From: Erwinia mallotivora | GTDB lineage: Bacteria; Pseudomonadota; Gammaproteobacteria; Enterobacterales; Enterobacteriaceae | Reading direction: 5' to 3' | DNA length: 46,987 bases | NCBI RefSeq assembly: GCF_000590885.1 | Contig: NZ_JFHN01000055.1 | Coordinates: 1 to 46,987, forward strand | Shown here: positions 27,858 to 36,259 of the stretch, in pieces | How positions within the stretch are numbered: position 1 is the first letter of the stretch | How the letters are laid out: every line of letters begins with the position of its first letter | Notes under the pieces: generated by a model | The model's input: the letters and a program-made list of their open reading frames with translations, nothing else | What the model was told of the DNA's origin: nothing | The model's database searches: none | Program-made: the position numbers and the translations under genes

Positions 27858-29597
27858 TTAAGAGGCGAAACTGCCCTTGCCCGCCCCGGCATTAGCCAGG
27901 TTATATGCATTGGCCTCTTCCGGTGTTTTTATTGTGCGGCTGTAGTCTGGCACCCAGTCAGTGGTGGCTGAACTCTGTTTAAAGCTGACATTACTGCCAA
28001 TATCTTTAAAACCAGCGGCATCACCTTTATCGTCCAGTACGCCAGAGTTACTGCTTTTCGCATTAACATCATAGCCACCATTAAAATAGTTTGACTGCGA
28101 AAGGACCGTGGCATTGGAAGCGATGGTGTAACCCAGATGGAAATTGTTGATGGTGTTGTTGTAGACATCAAATTTCCCCTGACGCATCAAACCAGGCGCA
28201 CGCACATCCAGATTGTCAAAGACGTTATTGGCAATCGTCATGCGCGGATATCCGCCATAAGTTTGTTTTGCCGACGCAGAGTCATCGGGCTGACCAAGGA
28301 TCACGCCGTACTCATTGTCCTTAAAGACAGAGTTGCTCAGTGTCACATTGTCTGCCGTACCGCCGACATACAGTAATTTATCCAGCCCGGTGGCATCCTT
28401 GTCTTTGGTCCCGGAGAAGGTGTTGTGGTCAATCCAGTATCCCGAGCCATTGCTGATAAAGAGCGGAATATCACCGTTAGCGCGATAACGATCGTCATGG
28501 GTGAAATTAAGGTTCTGGAACACATCATTACCCGCCGTTTTGTCACTGGCGAGATAGATATTGTGCAGTCCGGTCCCTTCCGATGTCCCTTCCAGAGTCT
28601 TGTTCGCCCCAAATTTCAGCACGACTTTGTCAGCAGACGACAGATCTTTAGAGAGCTTGATGGTCGTCGGTTCATCGCCTTCCAGACTTTTTTGCAATTC
28701 ATCCACGGTGGATACCGTCACCACTTTCCCCCCGGCCCCCCCGGTGGTGTTCGCAGCTTTGGCGAAACCTGTCATGCCGGCAAGCCCGGTACTTTTGCTG
28801 GAGGAAACCTCTGACGTTGCGCTGGTGGCAGAGACTTTACTGGTCGAACTGACGCTGTGAGTCGCATCCGCCGCTGGCGTAGCCGCCACTGACTTTGATG
28901 TCGGGGCGCTGACGGTGGTGTTATCTGTTGACGTCTCTTTTGCTGGCGTACTGCCACTGGACGATGTGGTCACAGGTGACGCTGCCAGTGATGTTCCTTT
29001 GATTGATGAGGTGTCACTGGATGTGGAACTGGTTGTAACGGGTGAGGCCGCCAGCGAGGTCTCTTTTACCGGAGAGTTAACGCTCACTGGCGCGGCCGCC
29101 AGCGACGTGCCTTTTATGCTGTCTGACGACGACGTGCCACTGTTGGTGGCAGGAAGATTATTTGATGGCGAAGCGAATTTAGAAAAATCGATGGGATTGT
29201 TTGTACCAGACGTATTCTGCCCACTTCCCTGCTGCCCGGAACCGCCCAAAGACGAGCCGCTACCCTGCTGCCCACCGCCTGTGCCAGATGATTGATTATT
29301 TTGCGACATACGTGAGAGCAATAGTGGCAACAGTTCACGCAGCAACTGAGCAATCTGGGTTAATGCCGACTGCAAAGTTGGCTGACCCGAGTTCGTTCCC
29401 GCAGCACCTGATTGCAAGGCATCGGGCGATGTGGTTTTGCCATAGGAAATGGGGGAATTTGAAACCGAAGAAAATGAACCACCACCAGCACCATGACAAC
29501 CCGCTAACGACTGTTTCAGCGGATCCTGGGCCTGGCTGCCCGCGCTTTCAGAAAAAGTCGGCGTGGACAAACCCGTCACTCTGTTTTGAATCATCAT
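27858..29597 (-). CDS. hopAK1: Harpin-like type III helper with PL1 pectate lyase domain (HopAK1/Eop2-like)
   Basis: This encodes 579 aa. Residues ~1-160 are harpin-like: rich in Gly, Ser and Gln, nearly free of cysteine (one Cys), with an amphipathic leucine-rich helix (LLRELLPLLLSRM, ~85-97). Residues ~162-222 carry imperfect repeats of KGTSLAASPVTTSS type. Residues ~275-550 resemble family 1 pectate lyases: ANTTGGAGGKVVTVSTVDEL, WIDHNTFSG, NVTLSNSVFKDN and RAPGLMRQGKFDVYNN. The RxP...R pair is kept but the usual DGLLDI acidic site is altered to DATGLDKLLY, so enzyme activity is doubtful. A perfect HrpL promoter lies upstream. The architecture matches HopAK1 of Pseudomonas and Eop2 of Erwinia amylovora, translocation helpers of the Hrp type III system acting outside the bacterium at the plant cell wall. 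It is isolated here between gppA and rep, away from any hrp cluster in view. Confidence 0.88.
   Translation of the reverse strand: MMIQNRVTGLSTPTFSESAGSQAQDPLKQSLAGCHGAGGGSFSSVSNSPISYGKTTSPDALQSGAAGTNSGQPTLQSALTQIAQLLRELLPLLLSRMSQNNQSSGTGGGQQGSGSSLGGSGQQGSGQNTSGTNNPIDFSKFASPSNNLPATNSGTSSSDSIKGTSLAAAPVSVNSPVKETSLAASPVTTSSTSSDTSSIKGTSLAASPVTTSSSGSTPAKETSTDNTTVSAPTSKSVAATPAADATHSVSSTSKVSATSATSEVSSSKSTGLAGMTGFAKAANTTGGAGGKVVTVSTVDELQKSLEGDEPTTIKLSKDLSSADKVVLKFGANKTLEGTSEGTGLHNIYLASDKTAGNDVFQNLNFTHDDRYRANGDIPLFISNGSGYWIDHNTFSGTKDKDATGLDKLLYVGGTADNVTLSNSVFKDNEYGVILGQPDDSASAKQTYGGYPRMTIANNVFDNLDVRAPGLMRQGKFDVYNNTINNFHLGYTIASNATVLSQSNYFNGGYDVNAKSSNSGVLDDKGDAAGFKDIGSNVSFKQSSATTDWVPDYSRTIKTPEEANAYNLANAGAGKGSFAS
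28932..29114 (-). repeat. Internal coding repeats in the HopAK1-like gene
   Basis: Residues about 162-222 consist of three to four imperfect copies of a ~17-20 residue unit beginning K(G/E)TSLAA(S/A)PV and continuing with Ser/Thr. The repeats form the linker between the harpin region and the lyase domain. Tandem coding repeats of this sort can expand or contract. Confidence 0.75.
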
Positions 29598-29681
29598 AAT
29601 AAACCCTTACAAGAAGCTGAGATCTGTCCTGATCATTGGTTATGGAGGGGATTGAAGGCCCACAATTATCGCGATGTGGTT

Positions 29682-29709
29682 TAGGTGGTAGCCCAGGTAA
29701 TGAGGTTCC
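29682..29709 (-). promoter_or_regulatory. hrp box (HrpL-dependent promoter) of the HopAK1-like gene
   Basis: On the minus strand, GGAACC (29709-29704), a 15-base spacer and CCACCTA (29688-29682) match the remembered consensus GGAACC-N15/16-CCACNNA exactly. The element ends 85 bases before the start codon. This places the gene under the ECF sigma factor HrpL, which drives Hrp type III genes in plants. Confidence 0.9.
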
Positions 29710-29806
29710 CGGTTGTGATAATAAATTGTCGAAATAATCGTCCGGGAAAGGGGGCGGCGGTGATGGCATGACAAAAGGGGCTGGGGCAATGGGAAGTGGC
29801 AGTCGG

Positions 29807-29848
29807 GCCACTGAAAAACAGGTATTTAAGCAATCTTCTTTCAGTGGC
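29807..29848 (-). terminator. Hairpin downstream of rep
   Basis: GCCACTGAAA (29807-29816) and TTTCAGTGGC (29839-29848) are a perfect 10-bp inverted repeat with a 22-base loop, about 20 bases after the rep stop. There is no clear T run, so its termination role is tentative. It also separates rep from the hrp box. Confidence 0.5.
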
Positions 29849-29868
29849 TAACCACCCGTTAAAGCAGG

Positions 29869-31893
29869 TCAGGCGTTATTTTTCGCCTTATCCAGCATCG
29901 CCCGCAAGCCAGCGACGCGGCTCTGTCCGGTCTGCATCCGTTCCTGCGCGCTGACCACTTTGCGTTCGGTTTCCCAGCTGAGATCGTCCTGTGGCAACTC
30001 CAGTAAAAAACGGCTCGGTTCCGGCCGCACCAGCTCGCCATACTGGCGACGTTCGCGGCACAGGGTAAAGGTCAGCTCTTTTTGTGCTCTGGTGATGCCG
30101 ACATAGGCAAGACGGCGCTCTTCCTCGACATTATTTTCATCAATGCTGCTCTGGTGAGGCAGCAATCCCTCTTCCATACCGACCAGGTAGACATAGGGAA
30201 ACTCCAGCCCTTTCGACGCATGTAGCGTCATCAGCTGTACCTGATCGGCCTCTTCATCGCTTTCACCGCGTTCCATCATGTCGCGAAGCGTAAAGCGTGT
30301 AACCACCTGCGTCAGCGTCATGGGTTCATCAATATCGCTGCCCTCAAGCATTTCCGTCATCCACTGGAACAGCGTATTAACATTCTTCATGCGCATTTCG
30401 GCGGCTTTGGGGCTGGTAGAGGTTTCAAACAGCCAGCTTTCGTAATCGATGCCACGGATCAAATCACGCACTGCGCTGACCGGCTCCCGTTCCGCCAGAA
30501 CGGCAATCTCACGCAGCCAGACGGTAAAACGCTGTAACGATTCCAGACCCCGCCCGCTTAACGTTTGCCCTAAGCCCAGATCAAAACTGGCGCTGAACAG
30601 GCTCTTGTTGCGTTGCAGCGCCCACTCGCCCAGCTTTTGTAAGGTTGCCGGGCCAATTTCACGCTTCGGCGTGTTAACGATGCGCATAAAAGCGCTGTCG
30701 TCGTTCTCATTGGTCAGTACGCGCAGGTAGGCAAGCAGATCTTTTATTTCCGGTCTGGAAAAGAACGACGTGCCGCCAGAAATGCGGTAAGGGATACGGT
30801 TCTGCATCAGCATCTTTTCAAAAACACGCGACTGATGGTTACCGCGATAGAGAATGGCGTAATCTTTATAGCCAGTCTTATTGATGAAGTGATGGGCAAT
30901 CAGCTCGCCGGTGACCCGCTCGGCTTCGTGCTCTTCATGATTGGCGGTCACCACTTTCAGCTCCGCACCGTAGCCCAGCTCTGAAAACAGACGCTTTTCA
31001 AAAACGTGTGGATTATTCGCAATCAGAATATTGGCCGCTTTAAGAATCCGCTCAGAGGAGCGGTAATTCTGTTCCAGCTTGATGACCTGTAATGCCGGAA
31101 AATCCTCTTTCAGCAGAACCAGGTTTTGCGGTCTTGCACCACGCCAGGAGTAGATGGATTGATCATCATCCCCCACCACGGTAAACCGCGCACGCGCGCC
31201 CACCAGCAATTTCACCAGCTCATACTGGCTGGTATTGGTATCCTGATACTCATCCACCAGCAGATAGCGGATGCGCTGCTGCCAGCGCTCGCGCACCTCG
31301 GTATTGCGCTGAAACAACAGTGTTGGCAGCAGGATCAGATCGTCAAAATCCAGGACATTGCAGGATTTGAGATGCCGGTCATAGAGACCATAACAATGGG
31401 CAAAGATCTTATCGCGTTCTGAGGTCACCGTGGCGGCAACGCGGGACGGGTCCATCAGATCATTTTTCCAGTTCCCGATGGTTGAAATCAGCTGCTGTAA
31501 CAGATTCTTGTCATTCTCCAGCCACGGCTCGGTCAGCTCTTTCAGTAATGCCAGCTGGTCCTGGTCGTCAAACAGGGAAAAGTTGGATTTCATCCCCAGC
31601 GCCGCATACTCTTTTTTGATAATTTCCAGCCCCAGCGTATGGAAAGTGGAGATCATCAGACCCCGGGCTTCCTTGCGTCCAAGCGTTTGCGCCACGCGCT
31701 CTTTCATCTCTCGCGAGGCCTTGTTGGTAAAGGTCACCGCAGCAATATGCCGCGCCTGATAGCCACACTCACGGATCAGATGCGCAATTTTATTGGTAAT
31801 AACACGCGTTTTTCCTGAACCCGCTCCGGCAAGCACCAGACACGGCCCGGTAACAAATTCGACGGCATGCTGCTGCCCAGGATTAAGACGCAT
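29869..31893 (-). CDS. rep: ATP-dependent DNA helicase Rep
   Basis: This encodes 674 aa from the ATG at 31893 ([13 protein letters not shown]), the start matching E. coli; a GTG four codons upstream is also possible. It is a UvrD/Rep superfamily 1A helicase: GAGSGKT (23-29), [41 protein letters not shown] and [13 protein letters not shown]. It is a 3'-5' helicase that travels with the replisome and clears protein blocks. It is divergent from ppiC. E. coli Rep is 673 aa. Confidence 0.98.
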   Translation of the reverse strand: MRLNPGQQHAVEFVTGPCLVLAGAGSGKTRVITNKIAHLIRECGYQARHIAAVTFTNKASREMKERVAQTLGRKEARGLMISTFHTLGLEIIKKEYAALGMKSNFSLFDDQDQLALLKELTEPWLENDKNLLQQLISTIGNWKNDLMDPSRVAATVTSERDKIFAHCYGLYDRHLKSCNVLDFDDLILLPTLLFQRNTEVRERWQQRIRYLLVDEYQDTNTSQYELVKLLVGARARFTVVGDDDQSIYSWRGARPQNLVLLKEDFPALQVIKLEQNYRSSERILKAANILIANNPHVFEKRLFSELGYGAELKVVTANHEEHEAERVTGELIAHHFINKTGYKDYAILYRGNHQSRVFEKMLMQNRIPYRISGGTSFFSRPEIKDLLAYLRVLTNENDDSAFMRIVNTPKREIGPATLQKLGEWALQRNKSLFSASFDLGLGQTLSGRGLESLQRFTVWLREIAVLAEREPVSAVRDLIRGIDYESWLFETSTSPKAAEMRMKNVNTLFQWMTEMLEGSDIDEPMTLTQVVTRFTLRDMMERGESDEEADQVQLMTLHASKGLEFPYVYLVGMEEGLLPHQSSIDENNVEEERRLAYVGITRAQKELTFTLCRERRQYGELVRPEPSRFLLELPQDDLSWETERKVVSAQERMQTGQSRVAGLRAMLDKAKNNA

Positions 31894-31982
31894 AGGGGAA
31901 ATCACTCAATGAAATGACAGGGGGAAAGAAATCACAGCGTGCTAGTATAGCCAGCCGCATCCCTATGACTCAAGGTACGAAC

Positions 31983-32264
31983 ATGGCAAAAACCGCAGCA
32001 GCACTCCATATCCTTGTTAAAGAAGAGAAACAGGCGCAGGACATTCTGGCTCAACTCGAGCAGGGCGCTGATTTTGAAAAATTAGCCAAAAAGCACTCCA
32101 TTTGCCCGTCAGGCAAAAAAGGCGGCCATCTGGGGGAATTCAAGCAGGGGGCGATGGTCCCGGCCTTTGATAAAGTGGTGTTTTCATGCCCACTCATCAC
32201 GCCTTATGGCCCACTGCATACGCAGTTTGGCTACCACATTATTAAGGTGCTGTACCGTAACTGA
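31983..32264 (+). CDS. ppiC: Peptidyl-prolyl cis-trans isomerase C (parvulin)
   Basis: This encodes 93 aa from the ATG at 31983 ([12 protein letters not shown]); the frame is open 69 bases further up but that extension is not parvulin-like. A single parvulin domain is present: HILV at the N-terminus, [43 protein letters not shown]. It is a cytoplasmic proline isomerase, lying between rep and ilvC as in E. coli. Confidence 0.96.
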   Translation: MAKTAAALHILVKEEKQAQDILAQLEQGADFEKLAKKHSICPSGKKGGHLGEFKQGAMVPAFDKVVFSCPLITPYGPLHTQFGYHIIKVLYRN

Positions 32265-32279
32265 TCAGGCCCTTTTTAC

Positions 32280-32340
32280 GTTGCAGGAAAGTAGCAGGCC
32301 ATCAACCGGCTGACGTTCCTGCAACCACATATCGGTGGTT
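32280..32340. repeat. Two adjacent inverted repeats after ppiC
   Basis: GTTGCAGGAA (32280-32289) pairs with TTCCTGCAAC (32316-32325), a perfect 10-bp stem with a 26-base loop. Immediately overlapping it, AACCAC (32323-32328) pairs with GTGGTT (32335-32340). The first may end ppiC transcription, although it has no T run. The rest of the 294-bp ppiC to M20 gap is AT-rich and holds no gene I can support. Confidence 0.45.
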
Positions 32341-32558
32341 ACGCCTTTTAAGCCACGATAAACCCGCCCGTTCTCTTCTCCCCTTCTGCTTAATTTGTGA
32401 ACGCTCTCCCTTTCCGCAGCGAAAAATGAGCTTTAGGTTTGACCGGCAGGCTTCGGCATATTTATAGTGTTAAACAAGATTAAAAATATAATTTTCAATA
32501 ATTTATATTTTATCGTAACGGCCGGATCGCCGTTTTATCTGCACACAAGGAGAGAGTT

Positions 32559-33684
32559 ATGCATCCGCTTCATCAGGCCCTTGCGGCGAGAAAAAGCAGC
32601 TGGGTGGCATTCCGTCGTGATCTACACCAGCACCCTGAAATCGGTTTTGATCAGTTTCGCACCCGTGATTTAGTGGCCTCACAGCTTGAAAAAATGGGTT
32701 TCAGCATCAGTCATCAATCGGACACCACCGGCGTGATAGCTACGCTCAGGGCGGGTACAGGGGACAAAGTGCTGGCGATACGCGCAGAGATGGATGCGCT
32801 GCCGCTACAGGAAGAGAGCGGCAAAGCCTGGAGTAGTAAAACCACCGGAAAGTTTCACGGTTGTGGTCATGACGGACATGTCGCCATTTTATTATGTGCC
32901 GCCGAATATCTGGCAGAGCATCGACCATTTGACGGCACCCTGCATCTGATTTTCCAGCCAGCGGCGGAGCTGCTGTATGGTAGCAGAGTGATGCTTGCAG
33001 AGGGGCTGTTTGCACAATTCCCCTGTGATGCTGTGTTTGCCCTGCATACCATGCCGGGGCTGCCCGAAGGCGCTTTTCATTTCAGGTCCGGTGCCATGAT
33101 GGCCTCCTGCGATACCCTGAATATTGAAATAAGCGCCAGCGGTGGCCAGGCTGATGCCTCTTCTGACTGCCGCTCAGATCAAAACTTTTATTGTCAGAAA
33201 GGCGTCACTCTTCGGGCCGTCCACTATTATCTCCGGCGAAATTCAGTCCGACAGTAATCCAGGCCAACTCTCACGGCTAAAACTTCGCGTCGGAACGCTT
33301 GATCCACAGCGCCGCGAGCAGTTACTGCATCGTATTGAGGATGAGGTTCACGCCCAGGCGAAAAAGGTAAACACCACCGCGAGGGTGAGGCACATCAACG
33401 GCTGCCCGGTGCTGTTTAATGCTGCTGAGGAGACGGCATTCGCTATCAGTGTTGCCAGAGAGCTGGTCGATGAATCCCTGATTTGCACAGATACACCGCC
33501 ACTTACACGAAGTGAAGACTTCGCTTTTATGCTGGACGAGAATCCGCAAGGGGCTTATCTGATGATCGGTGCAGGAGAAGGCCCGATGCTTCACCACCCT
33601 GCTTATGACTTTAATGATGAGTTAATTATTCCTGCGGCAGCCTACTGGTGCCTGCTTGCCAGCCGTTTTCTGGCAACTGCATAA
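32559..33684 (+). pseudogene. Broken M20-family amidohydrolase (hippurate hydrolase-like)
   Basis: The 5' part (32559 to ~33140) encodes a typical M20 metallo-amidohydrolase N-terminus: RRDLHQHPEIGF, RAEMDALPLQEE, GCGHDGHVAILL, FQPAAE. After ISASGGQA the frame is lost, and the ORF continues out of family to a stop at 33257. The correct C-terminal half is open in another frame (about 33142-33684): SGEIQSDSNPGQLSRLKLRVGTLDP, TRSEDFAFML, MLHHPAYDFND. The central lid-domain helix that normally follows the GGH motif is partly missing, so a short deletion plus frameshift is implied, not a simple indel. AGGAGAG precedes the ATG. Intact relatives hydrolyse N-acyl amino acids such as hippurate or IAA-amino acids. 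Two separate polypeptides are unlikely to be active. Confidence 0.85.
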
Positions 33685-33700
33685 GGGGAAAGAAGGAGGG

Positions 33701-33726
33701 GCAGCTGGCCATCACTGACCAGCTGC
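33701..33726 (-). terminator. Terminator hairpin downstream of ilvC
   Basis: GCAGCTGG (33701-33708) and CCAGCTGC (33719-33726) form a perfect 8-bp stem. On the minus strand it is followed by a pyrimidine-rich CCCCTCCTTCTTT tract, eight bases past the ilvC stop. Confidence 0.65.
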
Positions 33727-33734
33727 AAGAGAGA

Positions 33735-35213
33735 TTAACCTGCGACCGCAATACGTTTCATGTCGGTCATGTAGCCACGCAGTTTGCGGCCTACCGCTTC
33801 AATCGGATGGTGACGAATCGCTTCGTTCACATCGCGTAACTGGGCATTATCCACCGTTGCCGAAGCTGCACCCGCTTTACCGAGGTCGCCCGCCTGCAAA
33901 GTGGTCATGAATTCTTTCAGCAGGGGAACCGCCGCATAAGAGAACAGGTAGTTACCATATTCTGCGGTATCGGAAATCACCACGTTCATTTCGTACAGGC
34001 GCTTACGGGCAATGGTGTTGGCAATCAGCGGCAGCTCATGCAGGGACTCGTAATAAGCTGATTCTTCGATGATGCCCGCATCAACCATGGTTTCGAAGGC
34101 CAGCTCAACGCCTGCTTTCACCATAGCAACCATCACCACGCCTTCATCAAAGTAATCCTGCTCGGCAATTTTGCCTTCGAACTGTGGTGCCGTTTCAAAC
34201 GCCGTTTTACCGGTTTCTTCACGCCAGCCCAGCAGTTTCTTATCGTCATTAGCCCAGTCAGCCATCATGCCGGAAGAAAATTCACCAGAGATGATGTCAT
34301 CCATATGCTTCTGGAACAGCGGAGCCATAATAGTTTTCAGCTGCTCAGACAGGGCAAAAGCACGCAGTTTTGCCGGATTGGACAGACGGTCCATCATCAG
34401 CGTGATCCCGCCCTGTTTCAGCGCTTCGGTGATGGTTTCCCAACCAAACTGGATCAGCTTTTCCGCGTAAGCCGCGTCAGTACCTTCTGCCACCAGCTTA
34501 TCGAAGCACAGCAGAGAGCCCGCCTGCAACATACCGCACAGGATGGTCTGCTCGCCCATCAGGTCAGATTTCACTTCGGCGACGAAGGACGATTCCAGTA
34601 CACCTGCACGATGACCACCCGTTGCCGCAGCCCAGGCTTTAGCGATCGCCATGCCTTCGCCTTTCGGATCGTTCTCCGGATGCACCGCAATAAGGGTTGG
34701 CACGCCGAAGCCACGTTTGTATTCTTCACGCACTTCCGTACCCGGACACTTCGGCGCAACCATCACCACGGTCAGGTCTTTACGCACCTGCTCACCCACT
34801 TCAACGATGTTGAAGCCGTGAGAGTAACCCAGGGCCGCACCGTCTTTCATCAGCGGCTGAACAGCCTGCACCACAGCGCTGTGCTGCTTGTCCGGAGTCA
34901 GGTTAACCACCAGGTCAGCCTGCGGGATCAGTTCTTCGTAAGTCCCAACTTTGAAACCGTTTTCGGTCGCTTTACGCCAGGATGCACGCTTTTCAGCGAT
35001 GGCTTCTGCGCGCAGGGCATAAGCGATATCCAGACCAGAATCACGCATGTTCAGGCCCTGGTTCAGACCCTGAGCACCACAGCCAACGATGACGACTTTT
35101 TTACCTTTCAGGTAGCTGGCTTCATCAGCGAATTCATCACGCGCCATAAAGCGGCATTTACCTAATTGCGCTAACTGGTTGCGCAGGTTCAAAGTATTGA
35201 AATAGTTAGCCAT
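33735..35213 (-). CDS. ilvC: Ketol-acid reductoisomerase (class II)
   Basis: This encodes 492 aa, the long class II form typical of enterobacteria with a duplicated C-terminal knotted domain. The NADPH-binding motif is [37 protein letters not shown] and the repeated E-rich Mg-binding segments are present. It converts acetolactate and acetohydroxybutyrate to the dihydroxy acids in isoleucine and valine synthesis. It is divergent from ilvY, whose product activates ilvC when its inducers (the substrates) accumulate. Confidence 0.98.
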   Translation of the reverse strand: MANYFNTLNLRNQLAQLGKCRFMARDEFADEASYLKGKKVVIVGCGAQGLNQGLNMRDSGLDIAYALRAEAIAEKRASWRKATENGFKVGTYEELIPQADLVVNLTPDKQHSAVVQAVQPLMKDGAALGYSHGFNIVEVGEQVRKDLTVVMVAPKCPGTEVREEYKRGFGVPTLIAVHPENDPKGEGMAIAKAWAAATGGHRAGVLESSFVAEVKSDLMGEQTILCGMLQAGSLLCFDKLVAEGTDAAYAEKLIQFGWETITEALKQGGITLMMDRLSNPAKLRAFALSEQLKTIMAPLFQKHMDDIISGEFSSGMMADWANDDKKLLGWREETGKTAFETAPQFEGKIAEQDYFDEGVVMVAMVKAGVELAFETMVDAGIIEESAYYESLHELPLIANTIARKRLYEMNVVISDTAEYGNYLFSYAAVPLLKEFMTTLQAGDLGKAGAASATVDNAQLRDVNEAIRHHPIEAVGRKLRGYMTDMKRIAVAG

Positions 35214-35339
35214 GGGTACTCCGTATAAGATTGTCTTGATTTTATCGTAGTCAGTGACACCGCCAGCGGCTCACTCTGTATAACCCCTATCATATGACAG
35301 GAAATGCATTGCTTAAATTGATATATTAACAACGTGACA

Positions 35340-35354
35340 TTGCAGAAAATGCAA
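35340..35354. promoter_or_regulatory. Candidate IlvY operator in the ilvC-ilvY interval
   Basis: TTGCA (35340-35344) and TGCAA (35350-35354) form a perfect inverted repeat with a 5-base spacer, the T-N11-A layout bound by LysR-type regulators. A related half site (GCATTGC, near 35306) lies ~30 bases away. In E. coli IlvY binds two tandem operators between these genes. Confidence 0.6.
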
Positions 35355-35377
35355 CGCTGAAATGAGGTTCCCGGAAT

Positions 35378-36259
35378 ATGGATTTACGCGATCTGAAACT
35401 GTTTCTGAATCTGGCCGAAAGCCGCCATTTTGGCCGAAGTGCCAGGGCAATGCATGTCAGTCCTTCGACGCTGTCCCGACAAATCCAGCGGCTGGAGGAA
35501 GATCTGGGACAGGCGCTGTTTCTGCGGGATAACCGTACCGTCACGCTAACCGATGCCGGGGAACAGCTGCGTCAGTTTGCCCAGCAAACGCTGCTGCACT
35601 ATCAGCAACTGCGCCATGTCATCGGCCAGAACGGCCCGTCACTGAGCGGCGAACTGCGGCTGTTCTGTTCGGTAACGGCGGCTTACAGTCACCTGCCTCC
35701 CATTCTTGACCGCTTCCGTGCTGAGCATCCTCTGGTTGAAATCAAGCTCACCACTGGCGATGCCGCCGATGCGGTGGAGAAAGTACAGAGTACCGAGGCC
35801 GACATTGCCATTGCCGGACGACCCGCAACGTTGCCCTCCAGTATCAGCTTTACCCCTTTGGGATTGATCCCACTGGTGCTGATTGCACCAGCGCTGCCGT
35901 GCCCGGTTCGCAGCCAGGCCACTCAGCCAGAACCTGACTGGTCAGAAATCCCCTTCATCCTGCCTGACCAGGGACCGGCACGACAGCGAATTGACCTGTG
36001 GTTTCGTCGTCGTCGCATTGCCAATCCATTGATTTATGCCACGGTTTCCGGGCATGAGGCGATTGTGTCGATGGTGGCACTGGGATGTGGTATCGCGTTG
36101 CTGCCGGACGTGGTGCTGGAGAACAGCCCGGAACCGGTGCGTAAGCGGATTCTGGAACTGGAAAATGTTGAGATGGTCGCGCCGTTTGAACTGGGTATTT
36201 GCGTACAAAAAAAGCGGCTCGATGAGCCGCTGATTAATGCTTTCTGGAGCCTGATGTAG
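35378..36259 (+). CDS. ilvY: LysR-type activator of ilvC
   Basis: This encodes 293 aa. The N-terminal winged helix-turn-helix (MDLRDLKLFLNLAESRHFGRSA...STLSRQIQRLEEDLG) is followed by a LysR substrate-binding domain. It activates ilvC in response to acetolactate or acetohydroxybutyrate and represses itself. It is divergent from ilvC and convergent with ilvA; its stop codon directly abuts the ilvA stop with no base between. Confidence 0.96.
   Translation: MDLRDLKLFLNLAESRHFGRSARAMHVSPSTLSRQIQRLEEDLGQALFLRDNRTVTLTDAGEQLRQFAQQTLLHYQQLRHVIGQNGPSLSGELRLFCSVTAAYSHLPPILDRFRAEHPLVEIKLTTGDAADAVEKVQSTEADIAIAGRPATLPSSISFTPLGLIPLVLIAPALPCPVRSQATQPEPDWSEIPFILPDQGPARQRIDLWFRRRRIANPLIYATVSGHEAIVSMVALGCGIALLPDVVLENSPEPVRKRILELENVEMVAPFELGICVQKKRLDEPLINAFWSLM

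Noticed and set aside
29548..29811. 87-codon proline-rich ORF on the minus strand just upstream of the HopAK1-like gene, a possible type III chaperone
   Set aside because: It runs through the hrp box and the hairpin after rep, overlaps the HopAK1 start in another frame, is basic and Pro-rich instead of small and acidic, and has no convincing ribosome binding site.
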